Shown: positions 1-7,727 of the stretch, in pieces | Layout: every line of letters begins with the position of its first letter | Numbering within the stretch: position 1 is the first letter of the stretch | DNA from: Streptomyces sp. DT2A-34 | GTDB taxonomy: Bacteria; Actinomycetota; Actinomycetes; Streptomycetales; Streptomycetaceae | Reading direction: 5' to 3' | Assembly (NCBI RefSeq): GCF_030499515.1 | Contig: NZ_JASTWJ010000001.1 | Span: 5,498,001-5,562,000 of the forward strand | DNA: 64,000 nucleotides | Program-made: the position numbers and the translations under genes | Notes under the pieces: generated by a model | What the model saw: the letters and a program-made list of their open reading frames with translations, nothing else | Told to the model about the DNA's origin: nothing | The model's database searches: none

Positions 1-156
1 GTCGACGGCGTGCTGGGGTTCGTGGTGCTTGCCGAGGGGCGGGTGGAACGGGCCTTCAAGTTTGCGTTCGTACGGGATCGGATCGCCGCGATCGACATCG
101 TGACGGACGCCGAGCGGGTGTCCCGGCTCGACGTGGCGCTGATCCAGTGGCGCTGA
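1..156 (+). CDS. ECF41/SigJ-type sigma factor, C-terminal end only
   Basis: The window opens inside this gene; only the last 51 residues remain, ending at a TGA at 154-156. The tail runs through a beta-strand-rich stretch and finishes near IDIVTDAERVSRLDV. That pattern is typical of the SnoaL-like (NTF2-fold) domain at the C-terminus of SigJ/ECF41 sigma factors, which modulates sigma activity. The DNA-binding regions lie outside the window, so the family call rests on the tail alone. It converges on the next gene with one base between the two stop codons. Confidence 0.6.
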   Translation, partial: VDGVLGFVVLAEGRVERAFKFAFVRDRIAAIDIVTDAERVSRLDVALIQWR

Positions 157-157
157 T

Positions 158-658
158 CTAGTCGAGGCCCTGGTCGAGGATCTGGTCCAGCTCCAGCACG
201 CCCACCGTCTGGCCCCCGGACGTCTCCCCGGTGGTGCGGAAGCCCAGCCCGAGGTAGAAGCCCTCCGGACCGTCGGGGCCGGGGTGCCAGGTGACGTAGA
301 GGTGCTTGCCGCCCCTGCGGCGGATCTCCGCGGCCACGGACTCGACCGCGAACCGTCCGTATCCCCGGCCCTGTTCCCGCGCGGCGATGTTCAGCCGCCA
401 CAGTCCGGAACGGAAGACGGTGCCGTCGCCGCGCCAGTCGATGTCGAGGAACGCCATCAGGAACCCGACGGGACGGTCGCCGTCGACGATCAGGCGTGGC
501 CAGGCGACGCCGACGGGGTGGACGTATGCCTCGGCGAGGGACTGCATGACGGGGGAGACCGCGTGTTCCTGGTCGGGGCGGACGCTTATGCCGGTGGCGG
601 CCTCGAAGTTTCCGGGTGTGATCTTTTCGAGCCGGGGCGCTGAAGTGGGCGATGTCAT
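158..658 (-). CDS. GNAT-family N-acetyltransferase
   Basis: A 166-residue protein with one GNAT fold, expected to transfer an acetyl group from acetyl-CoA to an amine. The acetyl-CoA loop is visible as EQGRGYGRF (a Q/RxxGxG/A match) after the strand WRLNIAA. The C-terminal GFYLGLGFRTTGE matches the usual GNAT 'YxxxGF' motif. The substrate cannot be read from sequence; the closest style is the PaiA/spermidine-type group. There is no clear Shine-Dalgarno before the ATG, so the start may be leaderless. Confidence 0.8.
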   Translation of the reverse strand: MTSPTSAPRLEKITPGNFEAATGISVRPDQEHAVSPVMQSLAEAYVHPVGVAWPRLIVDGDRPVGFLMAFLDIDWRGDGTVFRSGLWRLNIAAREQGRGYGRFAVESVAAEIRRRGGKHLYVTWHPGPDGPEGFYLGLGFRTTGETSGGQTVGVLELDQILDQGLD

Positions 659-724
659 CCCGGCACGCTATGGCGGGTGATCGGTCGGCGGCCATGGAAT
701 TGTTCCCGCCCCCGGCCGCGGAGT

Positions 725-1243
725 TCACCCCAACTGCCGGTAGCGGCCCCGGAAATACGTCAGCGGCCCTCCGTCCGAACTCGGCAGCGAGGCCGACAGG
801 ACGCGGCCGATCACCAGAGTGTGGTCGCCGGCCGTCACCCGTTGCTCGGTGCGGCACTCCAGGGTGGCCAGGGCGCCGCCCACCAAGGGGGCGCCGGTCT
901 CCGTGCCGCGGATGTACGGAATGTCGGCGAACAGCAGCCGGTCGCTGACGCGGCCCTTCATGGCGAAGCGGCCGGCGATGTGGCGCTGGCTCTCGGCGAG
1001 GACCGAGACCGCCCACAGGGGCTGCTCGGCGAGCAGGTCGTCCATACGGGAGCCCTCACGCAGGCTGACCAGCACCAACGGCGGGTCCAGGGAGACCGAC
1101 ATGAAAGCCGTCGCCGTCATGCCGACGTCCTCGCCGACCGGCGCGTGCGGGTCGTCCGGGTCCAGCGGCGGCTCCAGCGCGGTCACCAGGACCACACCCG
1201 CGGCCAGCCGCGCCATGGCGGCACGGAACTCGTCGTTGCTCAC
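725..1243 (-). CDS. Flavin reductase-like FMN-binding split-barrel protein
   Basis: A 172-residue protein of the flavin reductase domain family, which uses NAD(P)H to reduce free flavin, often for a partner monooxygenase. The N-terminal FRAAMARLAAGVVLVTA, the central GMTATAFMSVSLDPPLVLVSL and the C-terminal TYFRGRYRQL are all hallmark segments. I start at the GTG giving VSNDEFRAAM because the domain begins there. A longer reading from a GTG at 1294 is open but adds only unconserved residues. No monooxygenase partner is adjacent, so the electron acceptor is unknown. Confidence 0.8.
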   Translation of the reverse strand: MSNDEFRAAMARLAAGVVLVTALEPPLDPDDPHAPVGEDVGMTATAFMSVSLDPPLVLVSLREGSRMDDLLAEQPLWAVSVLAESQRHIAGRFAMKGRVSDRLLFADIPYIRGTETGAPLVGGALATLECRTEQRVTAGDHTLVIGRVLSASLPSSDGGPLTYFRGRYRQLG

Positions 1244-1513
1244 TCCCTCAGCATGCCCGCAAGCGCTCCGGGCGGCGGGGAGGACGGCGGTCACGGGCGG
1301 CGCGGGGGAGAAGTGTTCGGCACGCCGAAAACGCTAATGTCGGCCCCGCACACGCCACATCGGCCCTGCGCCCGAGAACGGACCTAGGACTACGGGCGGA
1401 GGCCGACGCGCCTGTTCAGAACCGTTTGGCGACATCTCACAGGCATACAGAGTTCGCGTTCAGTAAACACACAGGAAAAACGCAGAAACGCCGCTCAATT
1501 GTTCACGTTTCCC

Positions 1514-1529
1514 TGTGACTTGAGTCACA
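1514..1529. promoter_or_regulatory. BldD-like inverted repeat upstream of cdgB
   Basis: The sequence TGTGACTTGAGTCACA is a near-perfect palindrome (7 of 8 paired positions). It fits the described BldD-c-di-GMP operator logic of a GTGAC half-site facing a GTCAC half-site. It lies about 155 bases before cdgB, within the otherwise gene-free 1244-1684 stretch. BldD control of cdgB is reported in S. coelicolor; here it is inferred from the site and the gene identity. Confidence 0.6.
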
Positions 1530-1684
1530 AGGGGCATTAATTGTTGACCCTGTGTACCGAGTGGGGAGCGCGCTGTGATTCAGTGGCGGGGAAGCTGCAA
1601 GGGCACGATCGATTGAGAAGCATCGACTGAGAAGCGCCGAAGAGCACCCTTGATTCGCTGCGAGGTCTCGGGGGGAGGGCGAGC

Positions 1685-3340
1685 ATGGAGACCGAGTCGG
1701 AGCCGTACGTCCGTCTTGCGACCTTGCGCCAAGTGCACCAGGTCATGGCGGACATGAACACCGCCCGCAGCCTGGCGGACACGCTGCAGACCGTTGCCGA
1801 CGGCGTCGTCGTCGGCCTCGGCTACGAGCTGGCGTGCGTCAACCTCGTGCGTCCCGACGGCGATCTCGTCGTCGCCGCGTTCTCCGGCAACCCCGCCGCC
1901 GAGGCCCTCATCACCGGCCGCGTCGGCTCCCGCGAGTCCTGGGACCGCCGGCTGGCCATGGGCGAGCGGTGGGGCGACCTGGTCTTCATCCCGCACACCG
2001 AGGGCTGGATACTCGACGACGACGACGTACCGCAGTGGTACACTGACGGCCCCGCACCCCGCTTCGAGGACGAGTGGCACCCCTCGGACCGGCTCTTCGC
2101 GCCGATGTACACGCTGGGCGCGCAGGGCGCCGGGTGCGGTGAGCTGATCGGGGTCCTGTCCGTGGACCGGCCGCGCAACGGCCGGCTGCCGGGCGCATGG
2201 GGGCGCGAGGCGCTCCAGATGTACGCGTTCCAGGCCGCCATCGCCATCAGCAACGCACGTCTACGCGCGAATATGCAGCGGGCACTGGTCCGGCTGGAGC
2301 GCGAGCAGCAGGCCCTTCGGGCGAGCGAGGAAAGCTTCCGCCAGGCCTTCGAGTACGCCCCCTCCGGCATGGCCATCGCCGAGATGGGCGGCGACCAGCA
2401 CGGGCGGATCCTCCGGACCAACGACGCGCTCTGCCGCCTCCTCGGCCGCCCCGCCTCCGCGATGCGCCGCTACTCCTTCTCCGACCTCGTCCACCCCGAG
2501 GACATCGGCACCCTGCTGCGTACGTCGGCGGAGGGCGGCCGCGCGGAGCTGCGCCTCGGCCGCCGCGACGGCACCTACGTCTGGGTCTCGCTGCGCAACT
2601 CCGTCGTCGCCGACGCCGCCGACGGCCCCCGCTTCCTGCTCACCCACGTCGAGGACATCGAGGAGCGCAAGCGCCGCGAGCTCCAGCTCGCCCACCGCGC
2701 CTCCCACGACTCCCTCACCGGCCTGCCGAACTCCGCCGAGCTGCGCTCCCGCCTCTCCGCGCGCCTGTGCGAGCGCCCCACCCACGCGGGTGCCCTGCAG
2801 TCCACGGACGCGGCCTACGGCCACCCCGCCGTCTACGACGCCAACGGCCACGGCTTCGACTTCCCCGGCGCGGCGGTGTACGACGCCTACGACCATCACG
2901 AGCACACCGTCGCCCCGGCCGAGGGCGGGCGTGACGACGGTGCCAAGGGGCTCGCGGTCCTCTTCTGCGACCTCGACGGCTTCAAGTCGATCAACGACCG
3001 GTTCGGGCACAACGCGGGTGACGCGGTTCTCATCGAGGTGGCCCGGCGGCTGACGCGCGGGGTCCGCGACGGCGACACCGTCGCCCGGCTCGGCGGTGAC
3101 GAGTTCGTGATCCTCGCCGACGGCCTCGGCCGGGCCGACGCCCAGGACCTCGCCGTACGCCTGCGCAACGAGATCATCCAGCCCATCCGGGCGGAGGGGC
3201 GTGCGGTCCGCGTCGGTGCCAGCTTCGGCATCGGGTGGGCACACTGCGGGATGACTGCGGACGAAGTGTTGAAGTCCGCTGACGAGCGGATGTACGTAGA
3301 GAAACGATCTCGTCCCAAACAGCACAGACGCGCTGGGTAA
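1685..3340 (+). CDS. cdgB: GAF-PAS-GGDEF diguanylate cyclase CdgB
   Basis: Makes cyclic di-GMP from two GTP, the signal that keeps Streptomyces in vegetative growth by activating BldD. The 551-residue protein has a GAF sensor (about 15-185), a PAS/PAC segment (about 215-330) and a C-terminal GGDEF domain. The active-site GGDEF is at residues 470-474. An inhibitory RxxD site (RDGD) sits exactly five residues before it, so product feedback should be intact. A low-complexity Gly/Asp/Tyr/His insert of about 45 residues interrupts the start of the GGDEF domain. No EAL or HD-GYP domain follows. Architecture and position match S. coelicolor CdgB (SCO4281). A GGAGGG Shine-Dalgarno supports the ATG. 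Confidence 0.92.
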   Translation: METESEPYVRLATLRQVHQVMADMNTARSLADTLQTVADGVVVGLGYELACVNLVRPDGDLVVAAFSGNPAAEALITGRVGSRESWDRRLAMGERWGDLVFIPHTEGWILDDDDVPQWYTDGPAPRFEDEWHPSDRLFAPMYTLGAQGAGCGELIGVLSVDRPRNGRLPGAWGREALQMYAFQAAIAISNARLRANMQRALVRLEREQQALRASEESFRQAFEYAPSGMAIAEMGGDQHGRILRTNDALCRLLGRPASAMRRYSFSDLVHPEDIGTLLRTSAEGGRAELRLGRRDGTYVWVSLRNSVVADAADGPRFLLTHVEDIEERKRRELQLAHRASHDSLTGLPNSAELRSRLSARLCERPTHAGALQSTDAAYGHPAVYDANGHGFDFPGAAVYDAYDHHEHTVAPAEGGRDDGAKGLAVLFCDLDGFKSINDRFGHNAGDAVLIEVARRLTRGVRDGDTVARLGGDEFVILADGLGRADAQDLAVRLRNEIIQPIRAEGRAVRVGASFGIGWAHCGMTADEVLKSADERMYVEKRSRPKQHRRAG

Positions 3341-3460
3341 CTCCCAGGTCAGCGAGCTGATGCGATCCGAGTCACCCGTTTGGGTCAGCAGGAGCGGGTA
3401 GGCTCGCCATTCTGACCCCACGCATCGCATCCGCCCGCACCTGGTGAGGAGTACCAAGGG

Positions 3461-4423
3461 ATGACGTCCGGCAACAACGGCGCCACTACGCCCGAGGACG
3501 ACGACCCGTTCGGCTACCTCTACGCCGACGGGCAGGCCAACGGCGCCCAGCCGCCCTCCGGTGGCGGGGGCTACGGCTACCCGGGCTCGGTCAACCGGGT
3601 GCGAGCGGTCGGCCAGCGCCAGTACGGCCAGCAGCAGCCGACGGCGCCCTACGGCCAGATACCGCAACAGCAGGGCGCGTACGGCCAGCCGAACGCGCAC
3701 TACGCGGCGCCGGAGACGCACCCCGGCGGGGCGCCGACGGCCCAGCAGCAGCCTGCGTACAGCGGCGGCAGCGGCTCCGGTCGCGGCGGGGGCCCCAACA
3801 CCAAGGGCCTGCTGATCGGCGCGATCGCGGTGGTCGCGGCGGTCGTCATCGGCATCGGCGTGGCGATGCTGGGCGGCGACGGCGACCAGGACGACAAGGG
3901 CAACGAGGCCGGCTCGACGCCGACGCAGTCCCAGCAGAGCACCGCACCGAGCCCGTCGAACAGCAACAGCCAGGCGGCCGAAGAGGACCTGCCGACCATC
4001 GACGCCAAGGCCCTGGCCCTCGGCGGCACTGTTGCCACCGCGTCCGACGTCAAGGGCGCCAAGGCGGACGGCGGTGTCTACGTGACCGGCTTCAACCAGG
4101 TCGGCTCCTCGGTCACCTGGACGGTCAACGGCATCCCCAAGAAGGGGAAGTACACCGTGTACGTCGGCTACAGCGTCCCGGGCAAGGACCAGAACGCCAC
4201 GCTCACGGTCAACGGTACGGCCTCCAACACGCCGGTCGACCTGAAGAACTGGGCGAACGCCGGCGAGGGCGACTACGAGAAGGGCTGGACGCAGACCTAC
4301 AACTACGTCCAGCTCAACGAGGGCACGAACACGATCAAGGTCTCCTGTGAGCAGGGCAACCAGTGCGACGCCCTGCTCGACCAGATGTGGCTGGTGAAGG
4401 GCTGGGTCAAGTCCAGCTCCTGA
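3461..4423 (+). CDS. Membrane-anchored protein with C-terminal CBM6/35-like domain
   Basis: A 320-residue protein in three parts. Residues 1-115 are a cytoplasmic Gly/Gln/Pro/Tyr-rich tail. Residues about 116-140 form one membrane span (GLLIGAIAVVAAVVIGIG). An Asp/Ser/Thr-rich stalk then leads to a C-terminal beta-sandwich (about 185-318). That last part (TWTVNGIPKKGKYTVYVGY, LNEGTNTIKV) resembles carbohydrate-binding modules of families 6/35, so it probably sits outside the membrane and touches a glycan. The sequence shows no catalytic domain. It meets the following gene tail to tail with no gap. Confidence 0.75.
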   Translation: MTSGNNGATTPEDDDPFGYLYADGQANGAQPPSGGGGYGYPGSVNRVRAVGQRQYGQQQPTAPYGQIPQQQGAYGQPNAHYAAPETHPGGAPTAQQQPAYSGGSGSGRGGGPNTKGLLIGAIAVVAAVVIGIGVAMLGGDGDQDDKGNEAGSTPTQSQQSTAPSPSNSNSQAAEEDLPTIDAKALALGGTVATASDVKGAKADGGVYVTGFNQVGSSVTWTVNGIPKKGKYTVYVGYSVPGKDQNATLTVNGTASNTPVDLKNWANAGEGDYEKGWTQTYNYVQLNEGTNTIKVSCEQGNQCDALLDQMWLVKGWVKSSS

Positions 4424-5353
4424 TCACGCGGCGGTGACCTCCCCGGTCACCGCCACCCGTCCCAGCAACTCCTCGTACGCCCCCCGCTCGAACTCCCCCG
4501 CCACCGGCGCCAGCACGCTCGCCGCGCTGAGTGCCGACGCGCGGGCCAGGCGGTCCGGCCACGGCAGCCGCTCCACCAGCCCCGACAACAGGCCCGCGAC
4601 CGTCGCGTCGCCCGCGCCCGTCGGGTTGCCGCGGAGGCGGGCCGGCGGGGTGGCTCGCCAGCGGCCCTCGGGGGTCAGGGCCAGGAGGCCCGCCCCGCCG
4701 AGGGAGGCCACCACCGCTCGGGCGCCGCGCCTGCGGGCGTCCTGTGTGGCGCGCAACGGCTCGTGGGAGCCGGTGAGTTCGGCCAGCTCGTCGGCGTTGG
4801 GCTTGATGATGTCCGGGCGGGCGGCGACGCCCCGGCGCAGTGCCTCGCCGCTGGTGTCCAGCAGCACCGGAACCTCCGCCGCGCGTGCGGCCCGTACCAG
4901 ACCGGCGTACGCCCCCACCGGCACGCCCGGCGGCAGGCTGCCGCACAGGGCCACCGCCGAGGCCGACGGGACGAGATCCTCGTACGCCTCCTGGAAGGCG
5001 GACCACTCGGCGGGGGAGATCGTCGGGCCGGGTTCGTTGAGCTGGGTGGTGTCGCCGGTCCGCTCGTCGACCACGGCGATCGTGCGCCGGGTCGCGCCGG
5101 TCACCGGGACCAGGGCGTCCACCACGCCCGGCGTGGCCGTGAGCCGCTCCTGTACGACGCGGCCCGTCGCGCCGCCCGCGAAGCCGGTGACCGTCACCTC
5201 ATGGCCCAGGGCCGCGAGGACGCGGGCCACGTTCAGGCCCTTCCCGCCGGGGCGCTCGGTCACCTCGGAGACCCGGTGGGACGCGTGGGGCCGCAGCGCC
5301 CGTACGCGATAGGTGATGTCGAGAGCGGTGTTCAGCGTGACCGTGAGGATCAC
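4424..5353 (-). CDS. 1-phosphofructokinase-family (PfkB/LacC type) sugar kinase
   Basis: A 309-residue ribokinase-fold enzyme that phosphorylates a sugar phosphate, most likely fructose 1-phosphate or tagatose 6-phosphate. VTLNTALDITYRV opens the domain, RPGGKGLNVARVLAALG is PfkB signature 1, and NPTGAGDATVAGLLSGL is signature 2 with the catalytic Asp. The start is a GTG preceded by GGAGG at 9 bases; a longer frame to 5455 adds no family sequence. It lies downstream of nagA on the same strand, which hints at catabolism of aminosugar or hexose phosphates. The exact substrate is not determinable. Confidence 0.85.
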   Translation of the reverse strand: MILTVTLNTALDITYRVRALRPHASHRVSEVTERPGGKGLNVARVLAALGHEVTVTGFAGGATGRVVQERLTATPGVVDALVPVTGATRRTIAVVDERTGDTTQLNEPGPTISPAEWSAFQEAYEDLVPSASAVALCGSLPPGVPVGAYAGLVRAARAAEVPVLLDTSGEALRRGVAARPDIIKPNADELAELTGSHEPLRATQDARRRGARAVVASLGGAGLLALTPEGRWRATPPARLRGNPTGAGDATVAGLLSGLVERLPWPDRLARASALSAASVLAPVAGEFERGAYEELLGRVAVTGEVTAA

Positions 5354-5411
5354 CTGGGCCGACCTCCCCCGAAGAAGTTCAGAAATGCGAAGAAGCCCGA
5401 TCATGCCAAAC

Positions 5412-5451
5412 GGGCGGCGGCCGTCCCAGTCTCCCAGGACAACCGCCGCCC
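5412..5451. terminator. Hairpin between nagA and the PfkB-family gene
   Basis: GGGCGGCGG (5412-5420) pairs with CCGCCGCCC (5443-5451), and an inner GTCC/GGAC pair extends the stem. It lies in the 114-base gap between nagA and the kinase, so it can end or reduce transcription from nagKA into the kinase gene. There is no long T-run. Confidence 0.5.
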
Positions 5452-5467
5452 TCAACAGCAGGACACA

Positions 5468-6679
5468 TCAACCCAGTTGGGGTTCAACCACCCATTCGCC
5501 CCGGCGCATCACGCCCTTGAGGTCGAAGCCGGCGTCCAGCAGCACCAGGTCGGCGTCCTTGCCGGGCTCCAGGGAGCCGATGCGGTCGTAGCGGCCGAGC
5601 AGCTTGGCGGGGTTGGCGGACAGGGCCGCCACCGCGTCCTCGACGGGCAGCCGGTCGATGGTCACCGCCCGCTTGAAGGCGCGGTCGAGGGTCAGGGTGG
5701 ACCCCGCGATCGAGCCGCCTTCGACGAGGCGTGCCACCCCGTCGGCCACCTCCACCTCCAGCGGGCCGAGCATGTAGCGGCCGTCGCCGAAGCCCGCCGC
5801 GTCCATCGCGTCCGTGATGAACGCGACCCGGTCCGCGCCCGCGTGACGGAACGCCAGCTGCAGGGCCGCCGGGTGCAGGTGCGTACCGTCGTTGATCAGC
5901 TCGACGGTCACCCGCTCGTCCTCCAGCAGGGCCGCGATCGGGCCCGGCTCCCGGTGGCCGAGCGGCGGCATCGCGTTGAACAGGTGCGTGGCGACCGTCG
6001 CGCCCGCCTCGATCGCCTCCACCGTCTGCTCGTACGTCGCGTCCGTGTGCCCGATCGCCGCGATGACGCCGTGTTCGGCGAGGAGGCGTACGGAGTCGAG
6101 GCCGCCCGGCAGCTCGGTGGCGAGGGTGACCATCGTGGCGTGCCCGCGCGCCGCGTCGATCAGCTTGCGGACCTCCGCCGGGTCCGGGTCGCGCAGCAGC
6201 TCCTCGGAGTGCGCGCCCTTGCGGCACGGGGAGATGAACGGGCCCTCGAAGTGGATGCCGGCGATGTCGCCCTGCTCGGCCAGTTCGGAGAGGAGCCCGG
6301 CTCGCTGGGCCAGGAAGTCCATGTCGCCGGTCACCGTGGAGGCGACGAGGGTGGTGGTGCCGTGGAGGCGGTGGGTGTGGATGCCGGTGACTACGTCGTC
6401 CGCCGTGCCTGACGTGAACGAGGCTCCGCCGCCGCCGTGGTTGTGGATGTCTACGAAGCCTGGCAGGAGCCAGTGGCCGGATACGTCGATCAGGTGGGCG
6501 TTCTCTGGGGCTGTGCCGGCGATGCGGGGGCCGTCGACGATCACTTGGGCGTCTTTGAGGGTTCCCGTGGGCATGACCACGTTGGCGCCGGAGAGGATCA
6601 GGGGCACTTTGCCTGTTGCGGGCTGCGGGTTCGCTGTGGCTGGTCGCGCAGTTCCCCGCGCCCCTGGGTGGGCTGCCAT
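5468..6679 (-). CDS. nagA: N-acetylglucosamine-6-phosphate deacetylase
   Basis: Removes acetate from GlcNAc-6-phosphate to give glucosamine 6-phosphate, the committed step of GlcNAc and chitin use. LPGFVDIHNHGGGG carries the metal-binding His pair, followed by HFEGPFISP, IGHTDAT, THLFNAM and the catalytic Asp in FITDAMDAAG. With the ATG at 6679 it has 403 residues and shares one base with the nagK stop (TGATG), suggesting translational coupling; GGAGG lies 10 bases upstream. The first 24 residues are unlike the family because a dispersed repeat lies under them. A GTG at 6607, giving about 379 residues, is therefore a real alternative. Confidence 0.92.
   Translation of the reverse strand: MAAHPGARGTARPATANPQPATGKVPLILSGANVVMPTGTLKDAQVIVDGPRIAGTAPENAHLIDVSGHWLLPGFVDIHNHGGGGASFTSGTADDVVTGIHTHRLHGTTTLVASTVTGDMDFLAQRAGLLSELAEQGDIAGIHFEGPFISPCRKGAHSEELLRDPDPAEVRKLIDAARGHATMVTLATELPGGLDSVRLLAEHGVIAAIGHTDATYEQTVEAIEAGATVATHLFNAMPPLGHREPGPIAALLEDERVTVELINDGTHLHPAALQLAFRHAGADRVAFITDAMDAAGFGDGRYMLGPLEVEVADGVARLVEGGSIAGSTLTLDRAFKRAVTIDRLPVEDAVAALSANPAKLLGRYDRIGSLEPGKDADLVLLDAGFDLKGVMRRGEWVVEPQLG
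6618..6668 (+). repeat. Dispersed Streptomyces repeat (GCGCAGTTCCCCGCGCCCCT type)
   Basis: Shares CTGGTCGCGCAGTTCCCC and the following CGCGCCCCT, plus an upstream GCTGCGGG, with the copy at 14555-14601. A relative in opposite orientation is at 57829-57897. This element is common between genes in Streptomyces. Here it sits under the predicted nagA N-terminus. Confidence 0.65.
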
Positions 6680-7656
6680 CAGGGAGATACCTCCGTACGG
6701 TCGGTTTTGTCGAGGAGATCCCAGGCCAGGAGCCCGGCGCCCAGGCATCCCGCCGTATCGCCCAGGGCCGCGGGGACGATCTCCGGCAGCTTCTGGAAAG
6801 TCACCCGCCGCCGGACGGCGTCCCGCAGTGGTGTGAACAACGTTTCCCCCGCCTCAGCGAGGCCGCCGCCGATGATCAACATCCGGGGGTCCAGCAGGGT
6901 GAGGGCGGTGACCAGACCGTCGGCGAGTGCGTCCACGGCCTCCTGCCACACCCGTACGGCGTTCGGGTCACCGGACGCGACGGCCTTCGCGCAGTCCGCC
7001 GCGTCCGCCTCCGGGTCCCCGCAGGCAGCGGCCCATGCCTTGCTCACCGCCGCCGCGGAGGCGAACCGCTCCAGACAGCCGTGCTGCCCGCACGGACAGG
7101 CGGGCCCGCCGGGCCGTACGACGATGTGGCCGATCTCGCCCGCGAAGCCGTGCGCACCCGCCTCCACCCGGCCGTCGATGCCGATGGCGCCGGCGATCCC
7201 GGTGCCGAGCGGCACGAAGAGGAAACGGTCGGTGCCCCTGCCCGCGCCGATCCGGCCCTCCGCGAGACCGCCGGTGCGCACGTCGTGGCCGAGGGCGACG
7301 GGGATGCCGCCGAGCCGTTCGGTGAGCAGCTGCCGCAGGGGTACGTCCCGCCAGGCCAGGTTGGCCGCGTAGGTGGCGATGCCCCGTTCCTCGTCGACGA
7401 TCCCGGGGACGGCGACGCCGACGGCGGCCGCGGGCTCGCCGAAGTGCTGTTCGCCGTACGCGCGCAGCTCGGCGGCGAAGTCGAGGATGCCCTCGACGAC
7501 CGCGTCCGGCCCGCGCTCGCGCCCGGTCGGGCGGCGGGCCTGATGGAGGAGCACGGGGGTTCTGGGGGGCGCCCCCCGGGAAGGCACACTGCTCGCCCCT
7601 GCCAGAGCGGCCTTCATCCCGGTGCCGCCCACATCGAGGGCGATGACATGTCTCAC
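6679..7656 (-). CDS. nagK: ROK-family N-acetylglucosamine kinase
   Basis: Phosphorylates GlcNAc to GlcNAc-6-phosphate, the substrate of NagA encoded just downstream. The 325-residue protein starts with the ATP-binding IALDVGGTGMKAALAG. It carries the ROK substrate motif ending GHDVRTGGLAEGRIGAG, followed by PLGTGIAGAIGIDG. The zinc motif CPCGQHGCLE is complete. Residues 21-33 (around VPSRGAPPRTPV) are encoded by a G/C palindromic repeat and look inserted compared with a normal ROK start. The start is a GTG facing the dre sites, and the gene overlaps nagA by one base. Confidence 0.9.
   Translation of the reverse strand: MRHVIALDVGGTGMKAALAGASSVPSRGAPPRTPVLLHQARRPTGRERGPDAVVEGILDFAAELRAYGEQHFGEPAAAVGVAVPGIVDEERGIATYAANLAWRDVPLRQLLTERLGGIPVALGHDVRTGGLAEGRIGAGRGTDRFLFVPLGTGIAGAIGIDGRVEAGAHGFAGEIGHIVVRPGGPACPCGQHGCLERFASAAAVSKAWAAACGDPEADAADCAKAVASGDPNAVRVWQEAVDALADGLVTALTLLDPRMLIIGGGLAEAGETLFTPLRDAVRRRVTFQKLPEIVPAALGDTAGCLGAGLLAWDLLDKTDRTEVSP
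7555..7584 (+). repeat. G/C palindromic repeat inside nagK
   Basis: GGGGGTTCTGGGGGGCGCCCCCCGGGAAGG-type palindrome (shown here as two arms, TGGGGGGC and GCCCCCC, behind GGGGGT). It resembles the elements at 9455-9480 and 58795-58818. It is in frame and adds about 10-13 residues near the NagK N-terminus. Confidence 0.55.
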
Positions 7657-7683
7657 GGGGACAGTGTGTCTTGCGCACCCGCG

Positions 7684-7717
7684 AGAGGTCTAGTCCACTT
7701 ACGTGGTGTAGACCTTA
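7684..7717. promoter_or_regulatory. Two adjacent DasR-like dre sites
   Basis: Site 1 is AGAGGTCTAGTCCACT (7684-7699), which matches the dre consensus ACTGGTCTAGACCAGT at 12-13 of 16 positions. Site 2 is CGTGGTGTAGACCTTA (7702-7717), a weaker match that keeps the GGTxTAGACC core. They sit between divergent nagK and the sugar-binding lipoprotein gene. That is where DasR, the GlcNAc-phosphate-responsive GntR repressor, is known to control nagKA in S. coelicolor. Confidence 0.75.
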
Positions 7718-7727
7718 TGGGGGTAAT

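Noticed and set aside
2261..3721. Long open frame opposite cdgB (486 residues)
   Set aside because: High-GC third positions keep antisense frames open. Its protein is Val/Gly/Arg-rich without any domain, and cdgB is clearly real.
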